Source of the DNA: Oryzias latipes
Lineage: Eukaryota; Chordata; Actinopteri; Beloniformes; Adrianichthyidae
Direction of reading: 5' to 3'
Length of the DNA: 64,000 nucleotides
Assembly (NCBI RefSeq): GCF_002234675.1
Contig: NC_019868.2
Location: 3,450,909 to 3,514,908 of the forward strand
Part shown: positions 11,624 through 22,075 of the stretch, piece by piece
Layout: each line of letters opens with the position of its first letter
How positions within the stretch are numbered: position 1 is the stretch's first letter
Translations under genes and position numbers: made by a program
The notes under the pieces: generated by a model
Told to the model about the DNA's origin: nothing
The model's database searches: none
What the model saw: only the letters and a program-made list of their open reading frames with translations

Positions 11624-13952
11624 CAAGGCCTATTTTTCCCTCGCACCATAATGAAAAATTAAGGGACGCATTATAGCTACTATAACAATTGTTATTAAGG
11701 CAAAAAAACCTATGAAAATAATTTTATTTCGTTTTTATCAAGTATTTATGTTTTTTATTTTTTTCTTTATAATCATTTAGACTTCAGTGATCTAAACAAA
11801 CTGATTTCTGATCTACTCATAGTTTTTAAGCCTTTATCTGAAAGCAGCTTAGATTTTTGAACCATAATGAATATTATCTGATTTACAGATGAGATGAGAA
11901 AACAGATTTTATTCTGGGCTGAAATGATTTAATACACTGAGGTTCTGCAGTTTTAACAACCAACATCAAATGGACCAAAAAAAGGCAAAACTAAGTGAAT
12001 TTAAACCAAATATCCTGTTCATGCAATTGGATAAACAAATGGAAAAATAGCAAACCCTGAAATCAAAGATAAGACTTAACCAGAAGAAACACGGATATTA
12101 CTTACTGAGGAAGTGATCACTTCAGAAGGAACAACGTCTGAAACGTTTTTCCAACACAAGAACAGAAAAATAACTAAAGAGTTTAAAAAAAACGCAGGCG
12201 TAAAAGAAAGACTGACAGGAGGATAACTGATTTCTACGACAGCGCATGCACACAGTGATAAGGCATATAAAAAAGAGAAGTATATCTACAGACCATAAAA
12301 CCAAAAAAAGTCCATGTAAGATCATATTCGGGTCGATGATTATGTATGGTTCAGTGAACAGTACCTGAAAGTCCTGAAAAACTAGTTTGTTTGGAACTGA
12401 AGATTGAAACATGTCCTGCCTCCACCAGGCATGCAGCATGTTTACATATTTTGCTTGTTTTATCCGTCACTTATTGATCATTTACCTTTTCCTTGACGTG
12501 CTGATGTTGTCCTGTCCAAAACTTGAGCTAACAGCAGAGCATAAGGCCTCTTGTATTATACAGGTTTTACTGTTACAATAGCGGGTTATCAATCTTCTGA
12601 CACACAATGCGTATAATTAAATTAACCCCTTTTGTAATTTAGGCTAAACTTTATTTACATTTGTTTGCATCAGTTTTTTGTTGGACCGGACAGAAATAAG
12701 AAAAGGGAAGAAGAGAGGGATTTAATATGGGGGGAAGGGGGTAAGGGCACAAAAGAAAGGGGGTAAAGGGTGTGTGTAATAATGGGTATAGTTATAATTG
12801 GCAGGTAGGGCACTTACAGGACATCCCCTGATAGTAGGGCGGCATAACAGCAGTATATCCTAAGTCAGCTAGCTTGATGTATATTGGAATTTCCCATAAG
12901 ACGGCTAATGCTAACACTCATTTAACTTAAACATACACTGCTGACTAGACGAGAACAACTTTATACTCACAGGCACAAATTTTCCAAACTCTTTTATGGA
13001 AACCATTTGTGGTCTAAAGCACAGATTTGTGCCCAAATCTTCTGTAATAAAGTGTAATGCTAAATCATGAGCTTCACCTAGTGGCCAAACTGAAACGCTC
13101 CCAGGAGAGGCAGAACATAATGATCTGCTCATTTTTGTTGGAGCTTCGTTGTTTGAGAAATCATGTAACGCTGTATTTTGTAACCAGACTCATTACGGTA
13201 GTTTATTTTTTCACTAAGCATATTTACAGATGTGAAATGTGAATAATGTGAAAACCTTCAACACATATATAGACAGGAGCGTATGCAGCTGCAGGGAGTG
13301 CCAGTTTGTTGGGTTGGGGCCAATTCAAACACCCTGATATAACTGATAATAGAAAAGCATCAGTGCAAGATTTCTTTTTCTCTAAGCACTGAGCTGGTGC
13401 CCACTTTGAACTGCTGCCCCAGGCAGTCGCCCGTACTGCCCGTACTATAACCCACTACTGCCAAAGAGACTACATTCTTTATGAGAAACTTGAACTTATG
13501 GCTGACATTTCTTCCAAGCTGATATGATCGAAGCGCATATTCCTGTATTGAGTTACATTACTATTTGTCTGGTTTTTCGAGTTTAGCAAAAGAAGGTGAC
13601 TATTTACATGTAATTTTCTAAATACATGCAGCCAGTGCTGTACTTTTTTCTTAGCTGCACAGACCCAGAGGAAGGGTTAAGGTTGGAATTACGGTTACGG
13701 TTAGTCAAACCACCAAATGGTTACTGAGTGCGGCTGTGTCTGCAGCTCACTGCTCCCCAAGGGGAAAGAATCAAATGTGCAGATCACGTTTCACACACCT
13801 TAGTGGGAGACAATTAATTGGACATTAACTTTATGACTCGTGCCAACAATAACATTCAGTCTTGGGCGCATTACAGTACGTGCGAAGAATGTTGCAATGC
13901 GCATCCTGGCTGCACATACATAGGGCCTACAATTTTTTTCTATAAGGTTTAG
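11624..13952. repeat. Unit 1 noncoding block homologous to 28065-30860
   Basis: Long collinear match to unit 2, including GCAAGGCCTATTTTT, ACTTACTGAGGAAGTGATC and AGCCGCACAGACCCAG-type stretches. Unit 2 is longer because of extra sequence at about 29262-29740. No coding region is supported on either strand: the small open frames differ between the two copies, as expected for noncoding DNA. Confidence 0.6.
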
Positions 13953-14384
13953 TGCTTGTTGCACATAAATACGTGTGAATAACATCAGCCTTATTGAAAT
14001 GTTTTTTTTTTGCTGTAAAAAGAATTATTAAAATTATGAATCCTCCTGTGTCTATGACGCTCATGTCACCAAGCACACAAAGTGACTGTGAAGCCGTGAT
14101 TGAAACCTTAAGCCAGACTGATAGATCGGCACATAACTGCTGCCAGAGATCCTGGACAGGCGTGCAGAACCATAGTGCATGCATGTAATTGTCGGGTAGA
14201 TTACTGTCACAGTGCTGACAAATGTCTGAGTTACTGAGACCCATCTTAAACATCCTCTGTCCAGTGTAGTTAATTCTGTGAAGAGTTTTGATTTGGATTA
14301 GCTGCAAGTTTGTCAGTTTAAAGGTTTTTAAACAGAAACCAGTAAAAATATTAAAGACTTCACCTAGACCTTTATAATTCCCAT
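13953..14384 (-). mobile_element. L1-type LINE C-terminal fragment, unit 1 only
   Basis: A minus-strand frame encodes LQLIQIKTLHRINYTGQRMF and then CQHCDSNLPDNYMHALWFC, the Cys-Cys-His-Cys knuckle at the end of fish L1-type ORF2. The unit 2 sequence runs straight across this point (about 30858) without it. The fragment is truncated at both ends, with no poly(A) tail or clear target duplication. It could be an atypical insertion in unit 1, or the remains of an older L1 lost from unit 2. Confidence 0.7.
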
Positions 14385-15585
14385 TAAATACCAATAAATA
14401 AGTTATTTATGCGAGAAAGACCCTGCACATCCTCCACTATAGAGTTCTACAATAGACAAAGGTCAATCAGTGTAACATTTAATCACCAGGCTGCAGATGT
14501 AATTTCAAAGTCAAGGTCAAATTTAAAGTCAGCTTTATTGTCGAATAAATACATTTTCACCTGATAAAAAACAAAAAGAAGCAGTAATAAATAGAATGGC
14601 TTGTATGAGGATGAAGTTGGCATTGAATTTTTCAGCTTCAGTTTTGATGATTAAGGGAAATCTTAAGGGAAAAAGTGTAATTTTCACATTAAAATGTTCC
14701 AACAGGAAATCTAAAGCAAAGTTTCCCTGTCATGGGATCCATAAATTTTTGTCTTATCGTGTGTGTTTAAAGCTACACAACCCCCTATTGTAATGATAAC
14801 ATCTGTCAAACACAAGAGGCTCTTTCCTGTTTGCTTGCCTGATGGACAGGACAGATAAAAAATGTGCTGTTGTTAAATACTCGAAAAATAAAGTAATGCA
14901 ACGAACATAAAATGTATTTATCTTTTTATATTGAACTACCTACAACTCCATCCGTCTGATTCTGGATCACGCTCAAGCCTTGCAGTCAGTAGCAAATACT
15001 GATGCACATACCTACAGTGCTCTCTATTGATTGTTGCTATTTATTTAAATCACATACAAGTTACACCTGTGTAGGAGTTACACAATGAGCAGATCTTTTG
15101 TGCAAAATAAATAAATAAAACCCCAGAAAAACAGCACAACTTATTCTCTGATAAATAAAGTGACTGCATTGTGACATATGCACAATAAAGACAGAGAAAC
15201 CCAAAATCCCTGGAACATCTGTTATAAAACAGAAAATACATGTTTGTTTTTGCAGAGGCAAAAAAAGCAATTAAGAAGAAAACCATTAAAACCTCTGTTG
15301 CAAGACAAAAAAACACAATGTTGAGATATTAGCAACGACTACAACTTTATTTTAGGATAAGCAACCTGGGCTAAACATGACCTGCAGTCTCTTCTGATTC
15401 CTCCTCGGTTCAGGTTCAGTTTAGTCCGTTTCAACTCATCGCGCTTCTTGAGACAAACCTCAGATCTGAACACAAACATTTGCTCATTTGAAGGCTCCGG
15501 TCCAACAGAACTACTGTGCTTGAGCGCTAGATGGCGCTAAACACATATAGTTCTGACGCAGTGAAGTTTTCCAGCAGTGTCGGCC
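14385..15585. repeat. Unit 1 block ending in a copy of the fat4 upstream segment
   Basis: Collinear with unit 2 from about 30862 to 34377 once the unit 2 insertions are removed. The last part, 15355-15585, matches 34147-34377, immediately upstream of the fat4 5' region, through the shared end GTTTTCCAGCAGTGTCGGCC. At 15105-15125 it holds an AAAT-repeat where unit 2 has the TA-flanked R4-like LINE, so it represents the empty site. Confidence 0.8.
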
Positions 15586-16483
15586 TTGGCCTGATTCTAA
15601 TACACGACACGTGAAATCAGCGTCACGTCAGTCAAGGGGAGGGGAGGCGGGACATCTCCGATATCCAGTAGCTCATTGGCTACCGAATAACTCTGAATCT
15701 TACGTCAACATACCAGTTTAGAAGGTGAGTTTTTCATGTTTTTCGAATCTTTTACAATATTAAATGATCAAACGTGTACTTTATGTAACCAGAGGACGCC
15801 GTCACCAGCACAGTCAGATAAGCTTCACCAGTAGCTGCTAGTGAAAAAAGATGTTAGAAAGTAAGACGTTGCGTGAAACACTATCACCATTCATTAAAAA
15901 CATTGTTCTCCTGTGTTAGCCATGCTAGTTAGCTCAATGCTAGCGGGGTTTCCGGCTCTTTTCACGACTTTTACATACATCTTACTTTCTAACATATTTT
16001 TTTCACTAGCAGCTACTGGTGGAGCTCATCTGTCTGTGCTGGCGTCCCTCGGTTACATAAAGTACACGCTTGATCGTTGAATATAGTAAAATATTTGAAA
16101 AACATGAAAAACTCACCCTTTGAAACTGGTATGTTCAGAGTTTCGGTAGCCTATGAGCTTCTGGATGTTGGAGATGTCCCGCCTCCACCCCCCCGACTGA
16201 CGTGACACTGATTTTACATGTCAAGAGGTTTTAGAATCAAAACCGTAAAAAATAAAAGCGCGACTCAAAAAGACAATTTCAGAATAAAAGCGCAACTCAA
16301 AATGATGACTTCAGAATGGTGAGAAAACAAATCTGCGGCTGAGAAATAGGATTGTGCTTTGGGTTATATCTTTTGGTTGCAAATTATGGCTTTTGGTTCC
16401 TTAATTTATGCATTTTGATTCGCGGATTTGGTTTTGTTCTTCGTGGTTTTATGGTTTTGATGCGCAATACTTTAGGCGCTGAA
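15586..16483. mobile_element. Long palindromic (foldback) MITE, left-truncated
   Basis: Left arm about 15589-15870 and right arm about 15965-16235 are inverted copies of each other. For example AAGTACACGCTTGATC on the right is matched by GATCAAACGTGTACTT on the left, and GCGGGACATCTCC by GGAGATGTCCCGC. A further outer arm, 16236-16483, ends in CGCTGAATTGAC, the terminus of the 7216-7608 copy. The left outer arm and left terminus are missing, and the element abuts the end of unit 1 at 15585. This is what a tandem-duplication junction inside the element would produce. No coding capacity. Confidence 0.7.
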
Positions 16484-16895
16484 TTGACACCATACAAAAT
16501 GATTTCAATTTAGCATTTACATATAAAAAAACACATGGGAAAACGTTTTTATAACAGAAAATAAATTCAGGCATCACGGGGTTAAAGTGTTTTATTTTAC
16601 AAAACTCTATTTAAATAAATGGCCATCAATATCAATAACATTATCAAAAACAGGTGATTGTGTTCTGAATCAGGCTTCACGGTGGGATAGAGGGCAACAC
16701 TCTTGCCTTCAAACAATAAGGTCTTGCACGTTCAAATACCAGCTGGGACTTTTCTGTGTGGAGTTTGCATGTTCTTCCTGTGGATGTGTGAGTTTTCTCC
16801 AGGTTTTCGCCTTTGCCCAACAGTAGCTGGGATAGGCTCCAGCAACCATAGACTCCCAAAATAATTAATTAGGTTTGGAAAATGGATGGCATCTG
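16484..16895. repeat. Flank block R1, second copy
   Basis: Direct repeat of 7609-8035, again placed just after the MITE terminus. It includes a diverged plus-strand SINE copy at 16674-16851. Beyond about 16895 the homology stops and the L2-like LINE region begins. Confidence 0.8.
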
Positions 16896-17369
16896 GAATT
16901 TGTTCATCTTTGCCAGTAAAAAACGTTTATGATCTCAGTTAAAATATTGCAAGCTCTAAATATGTGAAACTATTGGAACTGTGGTGGCATCAAAGGTGGG
17001 TGTTTGTGGTAGTGAGGTCCCTCAGTGTAAGCTGCTCCAAAGCAAAGCAGCAGCTGCCTGGAAAAGAAGAAGAGCACAGGAGAAATGGGGAAGAGCTGAC
17101 TGCACACAAGAAAAAGGTTCAAGGTACAACTTTGAGATGAGGGAAAAAGGGGAAAAGTTGAAATGCAAGCGATTTCAGTTCATCATCCAAGATGGCAGCA
17201 GCAAGTCATAGGTCTGTTTTATGTCTGTCTGATTTTTCCAGTTTTAATGGATTTTAGAGCATTTTTATTTTTGAAAACGTGTAAATTCTGTTTTATCATC
17301 TTATATATTTGTGGACTATGGATCTATACTTTTACCCTGTTTTTGTGAGCTGCCCTGTGATTTTGAATT

Positions 17370-17640
17370 GCCCTACTCGCTCTGGGGCCTGTACCACCCA
17401 GCCTGAGCCTGCTACATCACTCTGCGTCTGGTGCTAACCGGCTTGAGCCTGCTACCTAACTCTGGGGCCTGTGCCACCCGGCTCGAACTTGTACATCACT
17501 CTGGGACCTGCGTCACCCGGCTGGAGCTTGCTACATCACTCTGGGGCCTGAACTAATCTGGCTTGAGCCTGCTACATCACTCTGGGACCTGTGTTGCCAA
17601 CTGGAGCCTTCTGTACTACTCTGAGGTCTGTGCAGCTTCT
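17370..17640. repeat. Minisatellite of about 40 bases, six copies
   Basis: Copies carry TACATCACTCTGGGGCCTG or close variants at about 17413, 17453, 17492, 17532, 17573 and 17613, a spacing of 39 to 41 bases. It lies upstream of the LINE protein frame, where 5' UTR or promoter repeats occur in some LINEs. Confidence 0.8.
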
Positions 17641-17678
17641 AATATCCAATCACTGCAAGTAGACAAGTCCATTAAGTT

Positions 17679-18854
17679 GTGGACAATGGCATTAGTTACA
17701 ACTTTATTTTGTTTCCTGGTTGTGTGGGACCTGGGGGTGAGTTATCATCCCTGGGTGCACTCAAACTAATCCTGCTGTTCAACCTGCGCAACTACCAATT
17801 CTTCTGGCACAGGACTCAGGACATGAACTTATCATCTGCTCTGCCCAGAGATTTACCTAAACTTCAAAGTGTTCTAGCTTTGCATCTTTTTAACAAGAGA
17901 TTTTGTTTGGTATCATCCTCCCTCAAGACAGACTCAAAATGTAAGGCAATGAGGCAGAGATTGTTTATTGTATTGCTTTTACTTCTGTCTGGCAATGTGC
18001 AACCTAACCCTGGTCCTGAGCCACAGTGTACACAGACACCATCCGACTTTAAAGCCATGTCAGGGCTCCAATTTGTCCATCTTAATGTGCGCAGCTTGTT
18101 ATCTAAAATGGACATGGTCAGGATTTGGGTTAAATCAACAGACGCTGATATTGTAATAATCTCGGAAACATGGCTGTCTAAACCTATAGCTAATGAGGTT
18201 ATTAATATACATGGTTACAATGTTTTTCGTACTGACAGGCCTAAAAAAGGTGGTGGTGTTGCTGTTTATGTTAAATCAAGATTTGATGTATCAATAGTTC
18301 TGTCAGAATCCATCTGTAAACAAATGGAATTTTTGGCATTGAATGTGGAAACAGCAAAGGGCCTTTGCATAACTGTTGTTGGGTGTTATAGGCCTCCATC
18401 TGCCTCCAAGTATGCATTACAATCCCTAAAGCATCTTTTGGCCAAAATAATTTACAGTGAGCTTGTTTTGGCAGGAGATTTGAACTGGGACTGGCGTAAT
18501 CCAGTTTCTGATGAGTTTAAGTCCTTTTGTGATTCTGTTAATCTTACCCAGTTGGTCAATTTGCGCACTCGGCCTAATCTTAAGTGTCTTGATAAATCCA
18601 CCTTAACTGATTTAATCTTAACAAGTATACCACATAAATTCTCATCTTTAGGTGTTTTCTGCAATGATTTGAGTGACCACTGTGTGGTGGCTGCTGTTAG
18701 GAACACCAAAATCCCCAAATATAAACCATGCATTGTTTATAAGAGAAATCTCAAACTTTTTAATCAACAAGCATATCACCATGATTTGTCTGCAGTTAAC
18801 AAGGGGGAACATAGATCTCTTGCCAGATGTAGAATTAGCTTGGACTTTTTTTGA
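17679..18854 (+). pseudogene. LINE N-terminus and APE-type endonuclease
   Basis: A 391-codon open frame; the real start may be the Met at residue 91 (17949), because the first 90 residues show no family match. It then has a hydrophobic stretch and SGNVQPNPGP (residues 104-113), a 2A-like motif. Endonuclease motifs follow in the family order: FVHLNVRSL, SETW, KKGGGVAVYVKS, GCYRPPS, AGDLNWDW and SDHC. All main catalytic positions are present, so the nuclease domain looks intact. The frame is then lost near 18800, and the following coding sequence continues in another frame (to 19071, with KHAPLRR). Function in the family: nicking target DNA to prime reverse transcription. Confidence 0.8.
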
Positions 18855-19347
18855 GACAAGTTTTATACAACTTGTAAATAAGCATGCTCCTTTAAGAAGG
18901 CACAGGGTATACTATAGATATTATGCATATGACATAGATACTATGCATGAGCGTAACATGGCTTGGGCCTGTGAAAGGAAAACTGGCGCTACAAATGATT
19001 GGTCTGCTTTTAGACAAGTAAGAAACAAATGCTCTTCCCTTATTAAAAAGGCCAAATCAGAATATTATTAATCTGTCACCACAGAAAATTAAAATAATCC
19101 ACAGAAATTCTGGAAATTTATTAAGTCCATTTCTGTGAGTAAAAGCTCACAGGCTCTACCAAGATATATTTCAAATGAGTCTGGCCCTGTTTTTAACAAA
19201 CATTTTATATCTTCTAGTTCCTTGTTTGACTCTGAAGGAGCAGACTTTGTGAAACCCTGCACTGACCCCCCAGAGTACACTGGACACCCTTTTAATTTTA
19301 TACCAGTCACCATTCAGGAAGTGCACAAAGCCCTGAAAGCTCTAGAT

Positions 19348-20486
19348 CAGGGGTCGGGAACCTATGGCTCGCGAGCCATATATGGCTCTTTTGATGGTCA
19401 CATGTGGCTCGCAGACAAATCTTTAATTATGCTTTTTTTTATCATTAGTCCAGTCCTTCTCGGGCGCGATGCGATGCCAGAGGCGCGCAGTAGTAGCGGT
19501 GCTTGGAGAGAAAAATCTGCGCCAGCACCATCAGTTTACTATTATCTATAATTTCACAGAGTTTGTACCAGCTGGAAACCTGTGAATTGCCGTGCCTAAA
19601 ACTGCGCGCTCTTTCTCAGAGACGGGAGCGCGCAGTAGCGGGGACGGGATGTGTGAGGGAGAAAGCAGAGGGTGGGGCTGAGGTGTTGTGGGGACAGGCA
19701 GCAGGTGAATCACGCAGGGATTGTAAAAACGTAAAACCCGCTGCCCGTCACTCACTGCAGTGTGTGAGTGTGTGTTTGTCTCCACGTCTGCATGTGAGCG
19801 TCTGCCTCACATCTAAAGAACATTCAGACCTACGATCACGTTTAAAGTCTCAACGCCTGCATGAAGCAGAAACTCACCACGTATCAACCAGACTAGACCA
19901 CCATCAGCAAAACCACCACGAGAAATACTCATCATTTATTAGCAACAGCATAACAATGTTATTAAAAATAATCCACAGACTTATTGTACTTTAAAAGTGT
20001 TGAAATTACATCAAATGCACACATTCACTTGTATATTTAGTTTCAAACATATCGTTGCGGTCTGAGTTTAACTGGGTGGCTGTTGGGCCGCGTTATAAGT
20101 TCTGGAGTTCATGAAACGCATCAAGCAGAGATCTGATTGGCCCTCAGTTCTGTCGCTCAGCCTGTTGTTAGGTAGTTTGGACCAATGGGGTTCAGCTATG
20201 GGCCGAATAAGGGAAATGGGAGGGCTGGAGCGGGAGCAGGGGAATATAAAGTTGGGAGACGCGCTCTCGTCTCGTCTCGGCGGGAGAGATTCAGGAGTTG
20301 CTGAATTAATTTTACGGCGTTTGTTGTGGTCTACAGTAACCAGAATAAAGAACCCTAAAAGAGGTTAAGTCTCCATGCCTCAGTGTGGGAAAGGGACGCT
20401 ACATTATTGTATGGCTCTTTTTAAATTACATTTAAAAATATGTGGCGTTTTATGGCTCTCTTGGCCAAAAAGGTTCCCGACCCCTG
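19348..20486. mobile_element. hAT element inserted in the LINE
   Basis: Ends CAGGGGTCGGGAACC (19348) and GGTTCCCGACCCCTG (20472-20486) are perfect inverted repeats of 15 bases. They are flanked by the exact 8-base duplication CTCTAGAT (19340-19347 and 20487-20494), which falls in the LINE codons for Ala-Leu-Asp. At 1139 bases it is too short for an intact hAT transposase, and none is recognised. Removing it restores a continuous LINE reading. It contains an LTR-like stretch (next entry). Confidence 0.92.
20060..20400 (+). promoter_or_regulatory. Promoter- or LTR-like segment inside the hAT
   Basis: Unlike the rest of the hAT, this part has an AATATAAAG TATA-like box near 20254, a GC-rich stretch just after it, and AATAAAG near 20344, the order seen in retroviral or Gypsy LTRs (U3, R, polyadenylation). 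I could not find a clear target duplication or settle the ends, so a nested solo LTR is a possibility only. Confidence 0.3.
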
Positions 20487-21888
20487 CTCTAGATCATAAA
20501 AAATCTTTTGGACCTGACTTAATAGACCCTTACTTTTTGAAACTAGCAGCTGATTTTGTGGCAGAACCTCTGACAATTCTTTTTTTAACCTCAAAGTCGA
20601 AACCAAAGAAATTCCCTCTGTTTGGAAATCAGCTTTTGTTCTCCCTTTATTAAAAGGAAGTGACCCAGCAATTTTAGCTAATTACAGACCTATATCTAAT
20701 CTATCAGTATTGTGCAAAATTCTTGAATCTCTTGTAAGTGAGCAATTAAAATACTTTTTATTTTCCAATTCAATCTTGTCAAAATATCAGTCAGGCTTTA
20801 GAAAAAAACATAGCACTGTTACAGCTGCAATGAAGGGGATCAATGATATTACTGTTGCTCTTGACAAGAAGCAATATTGTGCATCGCTATTTATTGATCT
20901 GTCAAAAGCATTTGATATTGTCGATCATGGTGTTTTAAAGAGAAGACTTCTTCGTCAGGATTGTCAATATTAGGTCCCCTCCTATTACTTATTTATATAA
21001 ATAATTTGGGACCAAATGTATCTGATGCTAATATGCATTTTTATACTGATGATACAGTTATTTATTGCTGTGGATCAACTCTTGATCAGGCCATTGAATC
21101 CCTGCAGAAAGCCTTTGGTGCTGTCCAGCAATCCTTACTTCAACTCAAATTAGTTCTCAATGCTGATAAAACCAAGCTTATGTTGTTTTCTAATTTTAAG
21201 AAGATGCCTCATACAATTCCCACAGTGTCCACTCTTGAAGGTGACAACATAGAGGTGGTTCATGAGTATAAGTAACTTGGTGTATTGATTGATGACTCCC
21301 TCAATTTCAAACCTCATGTGGAGAATCTTGTCAAGAAACTGAGACTAAAATTGGGTTTTTATTTTCGAAATAAGCTGTGTTTTTCGTGTGAAGTAAAGAA
21401 GCGACTTGTAGCTGCGACTTTCCTCTCTGTGTTGGATTATGGAGACCTGTTTTACATGAATGCTTCAGCTCAATGTCTTCTAATGAGTGACACGGTTTAT
21501 CATTCTTCTTTGAGGTTTATTACTAACTGTAAAACAATGACACATCACTGTGAGTTGTATTCTCATGTGGGTTGGCCATACAAAGGAGGATTCATTGGTA
21601 CACTTTCATTTATAAGGCACTGCTTGGACTATTGCCGACCTACATCTGTTCCTTACTGTCACAGATAAGGGCTGATTCTTATTCTCTTCGTTCACGTGAT
21701 CATGTGTTGCTCTTTGCTCCATTTGCTTGCACCAAACTGGGCAAAAAGGCTTTTGTCCACTCTGCACCTTATGCATGGAACATGTTGCAGAAGGACTGGA
21801 ACTTGAAAGATTTGATTTCTTTGAATGCTTTTACATTTAAACTGAGAGGTCTCAAGGCTGACTCCTTAACATGCACTTGTTTTTCATG
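20487..21888 (+). pseudogene. LINE reverse transcriptase, broken
   Basis: The text reads KKSFGPDLIDPYFLKLAADF, then after a frameshift LLKGSDPAILANYRPISNLS and YQSGFRKKHSTVTAA, then the motif A region FIDLSKAFDIVDH. From about 20958 the expected segment between motif A and GPLLLLIYINNLGP is missing, so a deletion removed part of the palm. The active-site box reads YTDD rather than the usual YADD. Further frames continue to the C-terminal WNMLQKDWNLKD region, with a stop (TAA near 21273) inside the reading. It belongs to the LINE at 16960-22046 and cannot be functional. Confidence 0.8.
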
Positions 21889-22051
21889 ATCGGTTTGTTA
21901 TTTCCTGTTATTTTTCTCTTTGTAATTATGTAACTGTATTTTAGTCACTGCTGCGCTTGGCCAGGACTCCCTTGAAAAAGAGGTTTTTAATCTCAACGGG
22001 ACTTTCCTGGTTAAATAAAGGTTAAATACATAAAATAAAATAAAAAGCCAT

Positions 22052-22057
22052 TTTATT
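22052..22057 (-). terminator. Poly(A) signal of b3gat1-like copy B
   Basis: AATAAA on the minus strand, 18 bases beyond the stop codon (22076-22078). The same hexamer lies at 8287-8292 in copy A. The LINE tail begins at 22046, so any downstream GU-rich element would now come from the LINE. Confidence 0.5.
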
Positions 22058-22075
22058 TCTCCACTCTCACCTGTT

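Larger units (their letters stand above)
16960..22046 (+). mobile_element. L2/CR1-like LINE, nearly full length but decayed, with nested hAT
   Basis: Plus-strand non-LTR retrotransposon. In order it has a 5' region with about 40-base tandem repeats (17370-17640), an N-terminal segment with a 2A-like NPGP peptide (18006-18017), an apurinic-type endonuclease (about 18060-18800), a hAT insertion (19348-20486), reverse transcriptase pieces (20487-21280), a C-terminal region to 21888, and a 3' end with CTTTCCTGGTTAAATAAAGG followed by an A-rich AAATA tail. The exact 5' end is not resolved. The tail joins unit 2 at 22047, five bases beyond the poly(A) signal of the intact glucuronyltransferase gene. 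Frameshifts and a deletion between reverse transcriptase motifs make it inactive. Confidence 0.8.
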
